Shown: positions 29,360-40,496 of the stretch, in pieces
How the letters are laid out: each line of letters begins with the position of its first letter
Numbering within the stretch: the first letter of the stretch is position 1
Notes under the pieces: generated by a model
Databases searched by the model: none
The model's input: only the letters and a program-made list of their open reading frames with translations
Told to the model about the DNA's origin: nothing
Assembly (NCBI RefSeq): GCF_026262505.1
Contig: NC_067205.1
Coordinates: 8,184,001 to 8,248,000, forward strand
DNA: 64,000 nt
From: Trichomonas vaginalis G3
Lineage: Eukaryota > Parabasalia > Trichomonadida > Trichomonadidae
Direction: 5' to 3'
Position numbers and translations under genes: made by a program

Positions 29360-30571
29360 TTATCCAATTCTACAACCATCATCTGTACGAGATTGTGAGT
29401 TATCACTTGAACTATTGTATTCTTCTCTGTGAGTTGATCTATTGTATTCGTCTTCTGATGAAATTTTTGGAAGAATTTTCTTAATAAGCTGGCAATTGCT
29501 GAAATCGGGTTTTTCTGGAGGCATATATAGATTTAGTGCCTCTAAAACCTCTTTTGGAACATTTTCTCTGTCAGGCAAATTGACAGAAAATTTAATAAAT
29601 AAATCTCCTTTTTCTCCATTAGTTTTCTGGATTGGCATTCCTTCTCCTGGTATTCTAACTATATCTCCATTCCTTGTTGTCTTCTCGTGCTGAGCAATGT
29701 CAAGAAATCTTCCATCCAAAGTTTCTACCTTCAAATTGTAGCCAGAAAGGGCTTCCGTAAGCGTTAGAGTATGGTGTAGCATTAGGTTATCTTTGTTTCG
29801 TTTGAATTTCTCATGTGGCTTCTCGATAATTCTAAGTATCAAATCTCCTGTATCATGTTCTGGTAATTGGTTGGATTTTTCGGGTATGATTATGACATTA
29901 CCTGATTTCATGCCAGGGAGGATCGTAACTGGTATGTTCTCTGTTGTTTTGATGACTTTATGACCTTCGCATTTTGGGCACATGTCTGATCTTGATTTCT
30001 TTATGCCTGTTCCAAAGCAATTTGGGCATGTTACTGTAGCATCTGCTAAAATTGACCCGCGATTTGTAATATTATGGATTTGCCCAGTTCCATCACAAAA
30101 ACTGCATTTTGGTGGCTTTCTACCATTCTTAGTCCCATAACCTTGACAACTTGAGCATATAACGTTCCTTGTAAGCTTGTAATTATGAACTCTGCCTGTA
30201 TACAAAACTTCTAACGAACATTTAAACTCAATTTCCAAATCTTTTGTCCTTGGTCGAGTACGTGTTGGACTAAAGTACGTATTAAAGCTTTCGAATGTTC
30301 CAAAAATCCTTGCGAAGAAAGTATTGAAATAATCATAATTTTTGTTAAATGATCCCATGCCGAATTTGTCGTATTGGGCACGTTTTATCTCGTCTTTTAA
30401 TATGTTGTATGCTTCGTTTAATTCTTGAAAACGCTCTGTTGCTGTAGGATCATTTGGATTTTTATCAGGATGAGTTTCTTGCGCTTTCTTCATGAAAGCC
30501 TTCCTGATTTCTTTACGACTTGCTGTTGGTGAAACTCCTAATATTGTATATAAACGTGAATCAACAACCAT
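29360..30571 (-). CDS. Class A DnaJ (Hsp40) co-chaperone
   Basis: 403 residues. The J domain covers residues 4-70 with HPD in ETHPDKNPND, which stimulates Hsp70 ATPase. A short glycine/phenylalanine stretch (FGMGSF) is followed by a zinc-finger region with four repeats: CSSCQGYG, CSFCDGTG, CPNCFGTG and CPKCEGH. The C-terminal substrate-binding domains follow (GDLILRI, then LSGYNLKVETLDGR, GEGMP). The last 35 residues are Ser/Asp-rich, and there is no CaaX box, unlike yeast Ydj1. No presequence, so it is probably cytosolic. Confidence 0.93.
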   Translation of the reverse strand: MVVDSRLYTILGVSPTASRKEIRKAFMKKAQETHPDKNPNDPTATERFQELNEAYNILKDEIKRAQYDKFGMGSFNKNYDYFNTFFARIFGTFESFNTYFSPTRTRPRTKDLEIEFKCSLEVLYTGRVHNYKLTRNVICSSCQGYGTKNGRKPPKCSFCDGTGQIHNITNRGSILADATVTCPNCFGTGIKKSRSDMCPKCEGHKVIKTTENIPVTILPGMKSGNVIIIPEKSNQLPEHDTGDLILRIIEKPHEKFKRNKDNLMLHHTLTLTEALSGYNLKVETLDGRFLDIAQHEKTTRNGDIVRIPGEGMPIQKTNGEKGDLFIKFSVNLPDRENVPKEVLEALNLYMPPEKPDFSNCQLIKKILPKISSEDEYNRSTHREEYNSSSDNSQSRTDDGCRIG

Positions 30572-31048
30572 CCAGAAAAAATATATTTTCTTTGAAATTT
30601 TGGAATTTTGTAAACAAAGATTTTGAGGAAAAAATTACAAATGTATTTAGTATTTGAAATACACATATTTAACTTATATTTGAAGGTTTGTCACTTTTTC
30701 CAGGATATCTCATTTTTTTACCCGTGAAACATTAATAGATTGAACTGTTGAATGCATACTATTCTATTTGTCGCAATAAATTTCAATTAATTTGTGTTTT
30801 CGTCATTGGTCATGAAAAATTCTCCTTATTCAAGAGTGATAATGTTTGAAATTGAACAGACTCTACATGTCTGACATGTTTATAATATTATTTTATTAAT
30901 ATGTTTTAATTTTCCAAAACAATTGATATGATATTCTCTTTTAAATCAAGATACAATTAATATCTATTCAGCACAAAACCACCAAATATAGAATCTCAAC
31001 CTTAAACATTTAAAAAATAAAAATATTTTACTAATTAGCGAACAGAAA
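30572..31048. other. Intergenic
   Basis: AT-rich between the DnaJ gene and the surface-protein relic. Nothing recognised. Confidence 0.4.
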
Positions 31049-32274
31049 TCAAACACCTATATCGACTTCTTCATTGTCTATAGTTTGACCTGTTCTAACA
31101 ATAGAATCATCAACGTAATCAACCGTTCTAGTAATGTAACTATCCTGTTGTGGATTTGACGACAAATTAACTTCCTTTGGCCCTGATTCAACAGAAGGAG
31201 AATCAGAGTCAATATCATCTTTGTAATGATTTTCTTCTTTGAAGAAGAATATGTAAACACAAACAGCAACAACAGCAACAACAACAAGAACAGCGACAAC
31301 AATTCAACTATCGCTCCTGCTGACAATTTACCGTTTTTCTGAGAATCTCCATCATCAATGTTCTATTTAGGTATTTCTGTAGGTGTTTCTGTTGGTGTCT
31401 TTATTTCTTCTGTTGGTCCTTTTGGTTCCTCTGTTGTAGTGTCTGTGGTTTTGGTTTCATTTCCTTCCATGCTTGTTAAATTGCCCATGTTGGGGAATGG
31501 AGGAACAATTGTGTAATGGTTCAATGAAACACCACCGGAAGGTGTATCGGACTTAAGACTGTAATTGAAGAGGTAAGCTAATTCATTAATGTTGTAATCT
31601 GTAAGAGTGAAGTATTCGAATGAAACTGTGGAATTAAGATAATAAATAACGGAAAGGTTCCAATCTGATTGAGTTATATTAGTTAAAGTTATGTGGGTAA
31701 GTGAACCTGTTGTATTTTCTAACTCTATACTTACGCAATTGCTTGATGTTCCTGAGATTAGAATGTATTTAACTGATGCTGCGCAATCTCCAAGATAAAA
31801 TCCACTGCAGTAAGTGCAATGTGAATCAGTAACGTTTGAATGAGTGAAATCGACATTGCATCTGTGGAAAAACGCGGGTCTTTGACCTCTTAGTTCTGTC
31901 GTTAGTGGACATTTATCAATTCCAACATTGTCAACATGAGTTTCGCATTGAGAATTTTCGGCACCTGTGAATGCAAAGAATTGGCCCCATCTATTCAACT
32001 CATCATCAGTATTTGTACTTGTATAGCGCTGAGATGCAGAGCAGGACTTTAATGTAACTGTCGGAGAGTTTATAACTCTTAAAGCTTCTCCGATTTCTGT
32101 TGCTCTGCATAGCGTAAATACGCAATTTAAGATGTTAAACCTTTTTGATGCACTATTTGAAAAAACAGCAGAACCTTGTCCAGTATATCCTATATCGCAA
32201 AATGATGTATCTTTGATTTCAATCAAATCATTTGCACTGACATCCCATCCGGTTTTCCTGCAGTGATCAGTCAT
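31049..32274 (-). pseudogene. Pmp-like surface membrane protein pseudogene
   Basis: The minus-strand frame 31363-32274 codes for 303 residues of a beta-helix-like ectodomain (RFNILNCVFTLC, TVTLKSCSAS, VDFTHSNVTDSHC, GSLTHITLTNIT), then a Thr/Pro/Glu-rich stalk. It ends at a TAG. The sequence beyond encodes, in shifted frame, a glycine/valine-rich transmembrane helix (VAVLVVVAVVAVCVYIF) and an acidic cytoplasmic tail ending at TGA 31049. One stop and one frameshift near 31310 therefore separate ectodomain from anchor. The start lacks a signal peptide, so the 5-prime end also seems lost. Layout matches trichomonad Pmp-like proteins. Confidence 0.65.
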
Positions 32275-33857
32275 TTTTATTATCTACCGTAATTTGAGAT
32301 AAACCGAAAATTTCAAAAAAATAATGAACAATAAAAGATATTATATGAACAATAGTGATTCAATTTCTTCAATAAAAATTTAAAATGTTAATAAGGAAAA
32401 TAAAATCGTGTTGAATTCAATCTACATCAAGAATTGGTTATATGTTAAATCAAATAAATTTTGTGGTTCAATTTTTTTTCATACCGTACCTTGAATAACC
32501 GGCGAACCATTCAATTGGTCATAGACCAATTTGAGATACCCTTTTCAGAGGAATCTAAAATGTTGTTTATATGGTTATTTATATATTATTTAATCATTTT
32601 CTTAAATAAAAATCATAAGTTCTCAATTTTTCTTCATAACGATTCTTATAAATTTTAATGTTTTTACTATGAGTGCTAAATATTATTAATTACTAAATGA
32701 TTTTAAAAAGAAATGTTGTAAACAGAAATTCATCAAAAGTGACACCTCAGAAAAGCTAAAATATTGAATTTTTGGAACTTTTGATAGAGCACGTTTTTAA
32801 ATATTAATTAAAGTAAATGTATATTTTGTAAAGATTCTTTTTAATAAAAAAAATAAAATTTTGAAGAAGAACACAAAATCTTCTGAAAAATAATATCACA
32901 TAAACTCATATTATTTTCTAATATATAACTATTTTATATAAAAATCAAATTCAATGATCTTAAAAGCGAAGGATAAACCTCAAAATTTACGAATATAATG
33001 AGTGGGAATATAATGCTTATCTATCATAAAACCATATGAAATATCAATTTTTGCTTTACGCCTAATTTTTGACGACAATTAGCAAAAAATGTTAAATGTT
33101 AACACTCAGTCCATTTGAATATGAAAAATAAAATTGACTTTGATTAAATGTTTTTATTTATCATGCAATTCTTCTTGCGACCAAAGATTTGAATAAAATT
33201 TCAAAAAATAAGATAGCTTAAAAAATAATATACGGTAGTGTTTACTAATAGATGAATAGTATATAAATTCTATTAAAATGGATTTGATCCAAAAAAATAT
33301 AAAACCAAAAATAATTGTTATAATTTAAATGAAGAAGTAATTTAAAACGATTTTATTTATGATCAAATTTTATACTACAGTCAACGAGGGCAATAACGTA
33401 TAACTAATATCGACAGAAGCACAGTAACTACGCAGCCTAGCTACGCTATCCTAGCAGCTAGGCTGCATAGTTATTGTGCTTCTGGCTTGCGTAACCCTCA
33501 TGGAAGACCGATTGGAGATCTCTCGCCGAAATCACTTGCTGATATGGATGGAGCAGCACTATGATTGGCCAGATCAAAGGCTGCGTAGCATCCCAGCAAG
33601 TGGATAGTCGGCGGTGACTCCAGCTGTGGTCCACCATGAGATTATGGCACTTTTGTATTTTGGCGGGAAAAGTTTTTGCAAAAAATGAAAATGAAAATAT
33701 ATGACCACAATATGATGCTCCACAACCATTGTTAATTTTATAGAAATTTGATCGACAGAAATTGAGATACTGATATTTTCAAAAAGTTCGATATGAAAAA
33801 AAAATTGAACCAAAATTTTTCATTGAATCACTATAAAAGTGACGAATTTTCCAAAAG
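32275..33857. other. Long intergenic region with GC-rich island
   Basis: Mostly very AT-rich and without genes. From about 33380 to 33660 base composition changes sharply to near 50 percent GC and a long hairpin occurs (separate entry). The last 30 bases contain TCACTATAAAAGTGACGAA, an initiator-like start for the dehydrogenase gene. Confidence 0.5.
33380..33660. ncRNA. GC-rich island with long hairpin, possible structured RNA
   Basis: A hairpin with 28-bp arms (33415-33442 and 33456-33483), one G-U and one C-A pair, and a 13-nt loop. It is followed by about 170 bases of balanced composition containing further short stems (TGCTG/CAGCA around 33538). There is no open frame of note. Composition and structure suggest a non-coding RNA gene or a structured repeat. 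I compared by eye with SRP RNA (GGAGCAGC is present) and could not confirm it. Strand unknown. Confidence 0.35.
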
Positions 33858-34847
33858 ATGGAAAAACCCGCACATGTCTTAATTGTTGGCGCTTCAGGCC
33901 AAATCGGATATATCCTTGCGCACTGGATTGCACATGGTGATCTTTATGGCGACAGGCAAGTATTTCTTCATCTCTATTCAAGAACTCAAGATAAATTAAC
34001 CGCATTAGTCATGGAACTTGAAGATTGTGCATTTCCACATCTTTCTGGTTGTGTTGCAAGTACAGATCCAGCAGTAGCATTCAAAGATGTTGAATGCGCC
34101 TTCCTTACAAGCTCATACAAATTACCTGCATGGGAAGTTCGATCATTTTTAGTCAACAAGAATTCGCATATCTACAAAGAAGTAGGAGAATGGCTCTCCA
34201 TGTATGCCAATCCTTCTTGCAAGGTCCTCATGATTGCAAACCCTACAAATACAAATGCTGCACTCTGCGCAAAATTTGCCAAAAATTTGAATCCTCAAAA
34301 TTTCACTTCACTTTCCATGCTCGATCACAACAGAGCAAACTTTTACATTGCTGACAAACTAGGTGTACCTGTCTGCGATCTCAAGGACGTCATTGTTTGG
34401 GGAAACCATGGAGAAACAATAGTTCCTGATTTAACAAACGCTACATTTGTTAAAAACGGGAAAACAGAAAGAATTTTGGATGTTTTAGGCGAAGATTTCA
34501 TGAAAAACGAGTTTTATAAATTCATGACGTCTAGAGGACCATGTATAACTAAACACAGAGGAATTTCTGCTGCTGCTTCAACAGTTGTTGCTGTTTTGGA
34601 ACATATGAAAGCTTTGTTATTTGGAACAAAGAAAATTTTGAGTCTCGCAATTCCTGTTCCAGAAAATAATAAATACGGAATTAAGCCAGGAATTGTTTTC
34701 TCTTTCCCTTGCACTAATGATGAAGATGGAAAGGTTAACATCGTTGATTATCCAGTCAATGATTGGCTCCAAGAAAAATTAAAGGTGACTGAAAAGGATT
34801 TAGTTGATGAACTTAAATTTGCCCTTGAAACTCTTCAAGAACAATAA
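33858..34847 (+). CDS. Malate/lactate dehydrogenase paralogue with NADP-like loop
   Basis: 329 residues, cytosolic-type MDH fold, clearly of the trichomonad LDH/MDH family (GASGQIGYILAHWIA, MELEDCAFPHL, IPVPENNKYGIKPG). Catalytic residues are present: Arg95 (EVR), Asp156 and Arg159 (SMLDHNRA), His184 (WGNHGE). Residue 89 is Leu, matching Leu91, which defines lactate specificity in T. vaginalis LDH. The rest of that mobile loop (SSYKLPAWEV) differs from the usual ASMPxKPGQV. The loop that normally holds an aspartate for the NAD ribose reads YSRTQD, as in NADP enzymes. Probably active, with shifted cofactor and substrate. Initiator-like TCACTATAAAAGTGACGAA precedes the ATG. Confidence 0.9.
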   Translation: MEKPAHVLIVGASGQIGYILAHWIAHGDLYGDRQVFLHLYSRTQDKLTALVMELEDCAFPHLSGCVASTDPAVAFKDVECAFLTSSYKLPAWEVRSFLVNKNSHIYKEVGEWLSMYANPSCKVLMIANPTNTNAALCAKFAKNLNPQNFTSLSMLDHNRANFYIADKLGVPVCDLKDVIVWGNHGETIVPDLTNATFVKNGKTERILDVLGEDFMKNEFYKFMTSRGPCITKHRGISAAASTVVAVLEHMKALLFGTKKILSLAIPVPENNKYGIKPGIVFSFPCTNDEDGKVNIVDYPVNDWLQEKLKVTEKDLVDELKFALETLQEQ

Positions 34848-35350
34848 TTATTTAGTATAGTATATATTTTATTTAAAAATAAAATAAAATTTCAATTATC
34901 AAAATATTTTTTTTAATACTTCTTTTGTAAAATCATATTCTTTTATTAAATGATATGTGTTGATGATTTTTGTCGTAAATAATTAACTTCATTAAATCCT
35001 CATTTAATTCTTAGATCAAGAAAATTAAATCTTCTTATAATTATAAATCTTTTATGGAACATATCCCTTAAAATGGGAAGTTAAAGCATAATTGATTTCA
35101 AAATTTAAATTATTTTCATGGAACGAATTAAAATGTTTCATGCCCAGTATATTTTCAATACTGATATGAAATTCACTTCATCTCAAGATTTGACCTCATA
35201 TGTTCAATCACACTTGACATCATTTGTTCAATAAATAACGTATAACAATATCATATGATTTTGTTTTACCATCTTTCATTGAAAGTCAAAAACAAAATTA
35301 CAAATGTCAAAAAGTGATTTGAAATACCATTCAAATATTATTAATGAATA
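34848..35350. other. Intergenic
   Basis: AT-rich. No gene or repeat recognised. Confidence 0.4.
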
Positions 35351-35692
35351 ATGACCTCTAAGAAAAAGCGAGTCATAGATTACTTTGAAGTTAACTACGA
35401 TGAAGAAAACTGTATCATCTTAAAATGCGATAGTAAATGCCGTCTCATCAAAGATCGATCGTCTAAACGAACAAAAAAAAAAGAAATGTCAGAATCAATC
35501 CAAAAAGCAATAGCTCCAATGAAATGTAGCAATATACCTATCCCTGTCTGTGAGACAAGTGAAGAAATTGATCTAAAAATAAACAACTTTTTAGATAGCG
35601 AAATTGAACTCCAAGATTTTGGGCCATTTAATTTAGATACAGAGCTGTTCAAAAACAGAGATGAATCGATTTCTTTTGATTTAACCTTTTAG
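35351..35692 (+). CDS. Unassigned small protein, basic then acidic (113 aa)
   Basis: 113 residues: a basic start (TSKKKRVIDYF), a segment with IILKCDSKC, a second basic patch (KDRSSKRTKKKE) and an acidic-hydrophobic C-terminus (NFLDSEIELQDFGPFNLD) of the sort seen in transcriptional activation segments. The two basic patches could serve nuclear import. No known domain. Short, but isolated with clear protein-like composition. Confidence 0.5.
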   Translation: MTSKKKRVIDYFEVNYDEENCIILKCDSKCRLIKDRSSKRTKKKEMSESIQKAIAPMKCSNIPIPVCETSEEIDLKINNFLDSEIELQDFGPFNLDTELFKNRDESISFDLTF

Positions 35693-36174
35693 CATCTATC
35701 ATGACCATCAAGTTGGAGTAATATTAGTTTTATCGTTGAGATATTCAAGTCAAAAAATAGAGAATTAGTATTGTTTTAAAGTGTTTCGGAAAACAAATAT
35801 GTTAAATAGTCAAAAATTTGTTTATAAATACGGAAGCTCTAAGGAAGGAATCATTAATTCTAAGCTTCAGATATGAACAACGGCTTTGTAAATGTTTTTA
35901 TATTTTAATCGAAATTTCACTGTTTATTTGAATACTCTCACAAAATATTTGAGAAAGATTATTTATCAATTTAATTTACCATGATTTAAGAACTGTAAAC
36001 ATTTCAAAATGTAAACGCTTGTTTAATTAAAAAATCACTTAGTCTGATTTTTAAGAGTTTTTTTGAATGGGAAAGAAAAAAAAAGTTTATATTTGATCTA
36101 AATATTAAATAAATAAAACAATTATTAATCAAAAACATATGATTAGCGTTTTCTTGATTCTAAACCAGATTGTG
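35693..36174. other. Intergenic
   Basis: AT-rich, between convergent genes. Nothing recognised. Confidence 0.4.
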
Positions 36175-39100
36175 TTAATCATTTTCTTCATCATCATCAT
36201 TTACAGAAATGTCATAATCATCTGAAAATTCTTCCTCTTCATAGGAATTTTCATATTGTTCTATTTCTTCTTCGCTGAAATGATTTTTACTGAGTTCATT
36301 TATTTGGCTGCCTTCGCTGTGGTTTTCTGAAATCACTTCACTTTTGACCTCAGTTTCTGACGAAAGTTCGGCATCATTTAATGATTGTGTAAGGAATACT
36401 GGTCTATTTCTTTTCTTTGATGATCTCGGTGAAGAAATAACAGATTTAATTTTTTCTTCTGTATGATTATTTAATTGGTCAAATTGAGGACTTAAAAGCA
36501 TTGTTTCTTCCTCTTCTTCAAATTCAAGTTGTGATAAACTCAAAGTCATTGTTGCGACTCTCTCAAGTAGCTCTTGATTCTCATCCTTTAGTTTAAATAG
36601 TTCTTGTGACAATGTTTTATTTTCTGATTGTAATTTATTAATATCAGGAATTTGTGAATTTGAATTAAGTTTTCTCTTCAATTTTTTGTTTTCTTGTAGG
36701 ATTTGTTTGTTGTATTCCTTCATTTCCTTATTTCTCTCGCTTAAATCATCTATTCTTGATGATGAATCTGTTATTTTTGAACTCAATTTTGTCAAACATT
36801 TTTGAAGTTCATCGTTTTTAGAAATTTCTTTATCCAGCGACAATGAAATGTTTTCTATTTCTCTGTTATTTTCTTCCAACTCATTCTCTAATTTCTTCTT
36901 ATCAGATTCGCTGATATTTAATGATTTCGACATTTCTTCATTTTCTAATTTAATCTTCGATAAATTATTATTTGATTCATTTAATTCATCTTTTGTTAAT
37001 TCTAATTCAGTTTTCAATCTTTCATTATCAGAAATTATTTCATTGTATTGATTATTGATATTAAATATTTCGTCTTTGAGTTGTTTGTAGTGTTCAGTTA
37101 ATTCATTGACATCATTCATAGAAATAGATAATTCACTTGTCGCTGTTTCATATTCTTTTTTAAGTTTCTCATGATTTTCTGTTAGTTTTTCGTAATTTGT
37201 TGTTAATTCCTGGTGTTCGTTATTTAATTTCTGGAAATTTTCTTCTAATTGCTTATGATCATTCTGTAATTTATTATGCTTTTCTTCTAGAATCTTTTGA
37301 TTGTTTGTTAATACTTCATTTTGAGAAGATAACTTGAGAAATTCGGAGCTTAAATTGTTATTTAGTTCATTAAGCTTCTGATTCTTCTCATTTAATGTTT
37401 TATTATCATTAGTCAAATTTTCCGATGAATTATTCAATTCATTGTACTTTTTTGACAAATTTTTGAATTCATCAGAAATTTTCCGACTCGACTGAGATGA
37501 AATGACTAAATTATTTTTCAAATTTGCATTTTCAGATTTCAGAATTTTGTTTGCCATATATATTTTTCCAAGCTTTCCAGTCAGGATCTCGTTTGTTTTA
37601 GAAAGTTCATTTAACTTGAGATTTTCTTCTTTCATTTGATTTATTAATGAAGAAAACTCGTTTGATGTCTTAATACTTCCGAATAATGATATGCAGCAAT
37701 TATCAAATGTTTCTTTCATCTGAGATGCCTCTTGAATTTGATTATTCACCTCTTCATATTTAGATTTAATTTCGGAATATTGAAATTCGATATCTTTGAT
37801 TTTATTTTCCAATTTTTCCTTTTGCTTATTAATTTTGTCTTCGTATTCTGCTTCTATTTCTTTGATCTTATTGCCTGATTCTTCTTTACATTGTTTAATT
37901 ATTTCTTGATGATTTGAATTATTGCTTTCAATTTGCTGTGAGAGGTTAAGAATGTCATTTTCATATTGTTTCATTGATGCTTCCATCATATCTTCTGATT
38001 TCTTTCTTGTATTTTGTGAAGATATAACTTGGGATCGAAGATCTTCATTTAATTTCTCAAGATTCTTGATTTTATTGGTAAATTCTGCTTTGTTTTTATC
38101 AAAATCTTTGGATTTGCTATGCATCTCTTCTTGCATTTTGATGATTTCTTTTTGGAAGTCAGAAACTTTCTTCCTGAGATTGGAAATCTCATCATTTCTA
38201 TCTGTTAATGTTGTCTGAAGTGTTTTATATGTTTCACTTTCGGTGTTTGTATCTAATTTGTATTTCACAAATTGTCTTTCGATTTCGTTCTTTTCCTCTT
38301 CAGTTTTCCTCAATGTCTTGTTCGACATATCTCTATAGTTGTTGAAATTCATATCATTTCTTTCAATTTCTTTCTTCAATTGTTCAATTTCCTTTTTCTG
38401 CTGTTCAATCTCATTGTAAAGCTCTTCTTTTGACTTCTCAACATCAGAAATCTCAGTTTTTTGATTCTCAACTAATGATTTCAAATCATTAATTTCAGAT
38501 TTCTTTTTCTTCAGCGATTCAACAGATTTAGCAAGTATTTCCTTAATGTTTTCATTCTCTTCCATTAAATCTTCCATTTGGCGTTTGACTTGAGTTAATT
38601 CTTCTTCTGATTTTGAAAGAGATTTAGAAAATTTTTTCTCTTTTGACAAAGAAATTTCCAAGTTTTGGATTTTTTCTTTGTGTTTCGAGATCTCTTCCAT
38701 GAGATGGGCTTCTCTTTCAGTGACTTTTGCAGTATCAGACATGCTCTCCATCGATTTCTGTCTCTCATTGTCGACTTCTTCTTTCATTTTCTCGTTTTCC
38801 GAAATTATCGGATTTAATTCGATCTTTAAGTCCCTGTAATCTGTTTCTAACTGTTTGTATTTGACTATCTGCTTCTTATTATTCTTCTTTAATTCCTCAT
38901 TTTCGTGTTTTAATGTTTCAATTTCGATATTTAATTTTTCTTTATCATTTCTCAAAATTTTCATTTCAGCATCCATTTTCTCATTGAGTTCTGACTTTTC
39001 GCTTATGATATTTTGAAGATTAAGAGATTCATCATTCGATTGAGAATATTCTTTGACTTTGTTAAGTAATTTCTTGTTAATATTAATCAACCTTCTTCTT

Positions 39101-39981
39101 TCATTGTCAATCTCATCGATATGTTCTAAAGCAAGCTCTAATTGTTTGTCTTTTGCTTCTTTTTCGAGTTCTGTTTCATTCTTATCGGTAACAATCGAGG
39201 ATGAGTTACGGAGCTTCTGACTTAAGTCACGATTTTCCTTTTTGAGACGTTCATTTTCTTCAATAATCGAATTATATGAGTAGTCTGTTTTATCAGCTGG
39301 TTTTGCTCGTATATTCGATAATTGAGTTCTGTAGTGGTTTAATTGAGATTCTGTGCTGATCAATTGCTGTTTTAATCTATTTATTTCTGCCTCATCGATT
39401 TTTTGCTGAGATTTGGCTTCTGATATGAATCTTTTATCAGATTGTATTATGCTCGACTGTTTTGCTACGACTTTTTTAGTAAGTTTTTTAAGATTTGAAA
39501 ATAAATTTTGAGAAGAAGAGACAAATTCTGAATAAGACTGTTTCATATCTGATGCTAATTTGCTTGCTGTAGTTTGTTTCGCGCTAAAATCTTTAAATTT
39601 GATATTTTTAGTTACGTTACTTGAAGATTTTGAAGATTGTATCATCTTGTTAGTTGAGTTTGTTGGAAAAGATTTCTTTGTTTTCATCAAATCGCGAATG
39701 TACTGATTCAATTCATTTGGAACATTAGAACTGCCGCAATAAGCCAAAATATAAGAAATAAACATCTCTTGTTCACTTGTTAATGAAGTTTTGATAGTTT
39801 GCAAGCATTGGTTTACAAATTCTTGTGACGATAATTTAACATTTTCGTCTCTGAATGTTAATTTCGATATCTTCTGATAGATTGAATCAAAAGCAGAGTT
39901 CAAGGAATCTCGCCGTTGAGATACAAGAAAATCTGCTATTGATTCATAGCTTGCCTGCTTCATTCTTTTGACTTGAGGCAA
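36175..39981 (-). CDS. Giant coiled-coil protein (1268 aa)
   Basis: 1268 residues. Residues 1-115 form a separate helical, non-coiled segment (FLVSQRRDSLNSAFDSIY), then a Ser/Lys/Thr-rich linker. From about 160 to 1150 the chain is an almost unbroken coiled coil. Residues 800-960 are internally repetitive (LNEKNQKLNEL, LTNNQKILEEKHNKL, LEENFQKLNNEHQEL). The last 80 residues are very acidic (EEEIEQYENSYEEEEFSDD). Such proteins are abundant in trichomonads and serve as Golgi tethers, centrosomal or cytoskeletal proteins. No feature here picks one. It diverges from the katanin p80-like gene. Confidence 0.8.
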   Translation of the reverse strand: MPQVKRMKQASYESIADFLVSQRRDSLNSAFDSIYQKISKLTFRDENVKLSSQEFVNQCLQTIKTSLTSEQEMFISYILAYCGSSNVPNELNQYIRDLMKTKKSFPTNSTNKMIQSSKSSSNVTKNIKFKDFSAKQTTASKLASDMKQSYSEFVSSSQNLFSNLKKLTKKVVAKQSSIIQSDKRFISEAKSQQKIDEAEINRLKQQLISTESQLNHYRTQLSNIRAKPADKTDYSYNSIIEENERLKKENRDLSQKLRNSSSIVTDKNETELEKEAKDKQLELALEHIDEIDNERRRLININKKLLNKVKEYSQSNDESLNLQNIISEKSELNEKMDAEMKILRNDKEKLNIEIETLKHENEELKKNNKKQIVKYKQLETDYRDLKIELNPIISENEKMKEEVDNERQKSMESMSDTAKVTEREAHLMEEISKHKEKIQNLEISLSKEKKFSKSLSKSEEELTQVKRQMEDLMEENENIKEILAKSVESLKKKKSEINDLKSLVENQKTEISDVEKSKEELYNEIEQQKKEIEQLKKEIERNDMNFNNYRDMSNKTLRKTEEEKNEIERQFVKYKLDTNTESETYKTLQTTLTDRNDEISNLRKKVSDFQKEIIKMQEEMHSKSKDFDKNKAEFTNKIKNLEKLNEDLRSQVISSQNTRKKSEDMMEASMKQYENDILNLSQQIESNNSNHQEIIKQCKEESGNKIKEIEAEYEDKINKQKEKLENKIKDIEFQYSEIKSKYEEVNNQIQEASQMKETFDNCCISLFGSIKTSNEFSSLINQMKEENLKLNELSKTNEILTGKLGKIYMANKILKSENANLKNNLVISSQSSRKISDEFKNLSKKYNELNNSSENLTNDNKTLNEKNQKLNELNNNLSSEFLKLSSQNEVLTNNQKILEEKHNKLQNDHKQLEENFQKLNNEHQELTTNYEKLTENHEKLKKEYETATSELSISMNDVNELTEHYKQLKDEIFNINNQYNEIISDNERLKTELELTKDELNESNNNLSKIKLENEEMSKSLNISESDKKKLENELEENNREIENISLSLDKEISKNDELQKCLTKLSSKITDSSSRIDDLSERNKEMKEYNKQILQENKKLKRKLNSNSQIPDINKLQSENKTLSQELFKLKDENQELLERVATMTLSLSQLEFEEEEETMLLSPQFDQLNNHTEEKIKSVISSPRSSKKRNRPVFLTQSLNDAELSSETEVKSEVISENHSEGSQINELSKNHFSEEEIEQYENSYEEEEFSDDYDISVNDDDEEND

Positions 39982-40496
39982 ACAATAGAGATAAAAATTT
40001 TAGTTCTATTGAATACAATACAACGAAGTTCATGCATATGGCATCTTTGTGGCTCTTACGATGATGCCTATAAGAACAGTAATAGCCAGTAAGTTTGGAT
40101 TCAATTACAGGTCAAATTTAATTGTTAAGATCTGTCCCATCTATAGTGTCACATAACTATTTTCCACTCATGCATGGAGTAGTCAGAAGTAATTGTGAGA
40201 ATTTCAATATAATGAGTAAATTGTTTACTCATTTCCAACTTGAATGGAAATATCTAAATAATGAATGTGTTAATTAACGTAATTTTATGTATTTAATAGT
40301 TTTTCATAATTGGACTTTATAATTCCCAATCAGAAAGCCAAGATTGAATCTAAATTCTGCAATATTTGATAAAATGAGAATTAGTTTACCTTTAAAAAGT
40401 GCGTATCGATGCATAGAGTAGTAGAATCCAGACGAAATCATGTAAAACTTTTGATGGCATCAAACAACAAAAAGTGACGAATCCATAGATTTTAGG
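39982..40496. promoter_or_regulatory. Divergent intergenic region of two host genes
   Basis: Separates the coiled-coil gene from the WD40 gene. AAAAGTGACGAAT at about 40468, 18 bp before the ATG, also occurs before the dehydrogenase gene (about 33836). It may be a shared promoter element. Confidence 0.4.

Noticed and set aside
33520-33560. SRP RNA helix 8
   Set aside because: GGAGCAGC is present, but the expected tetraloop and opposite strand are not; left as an unidentified structured region.
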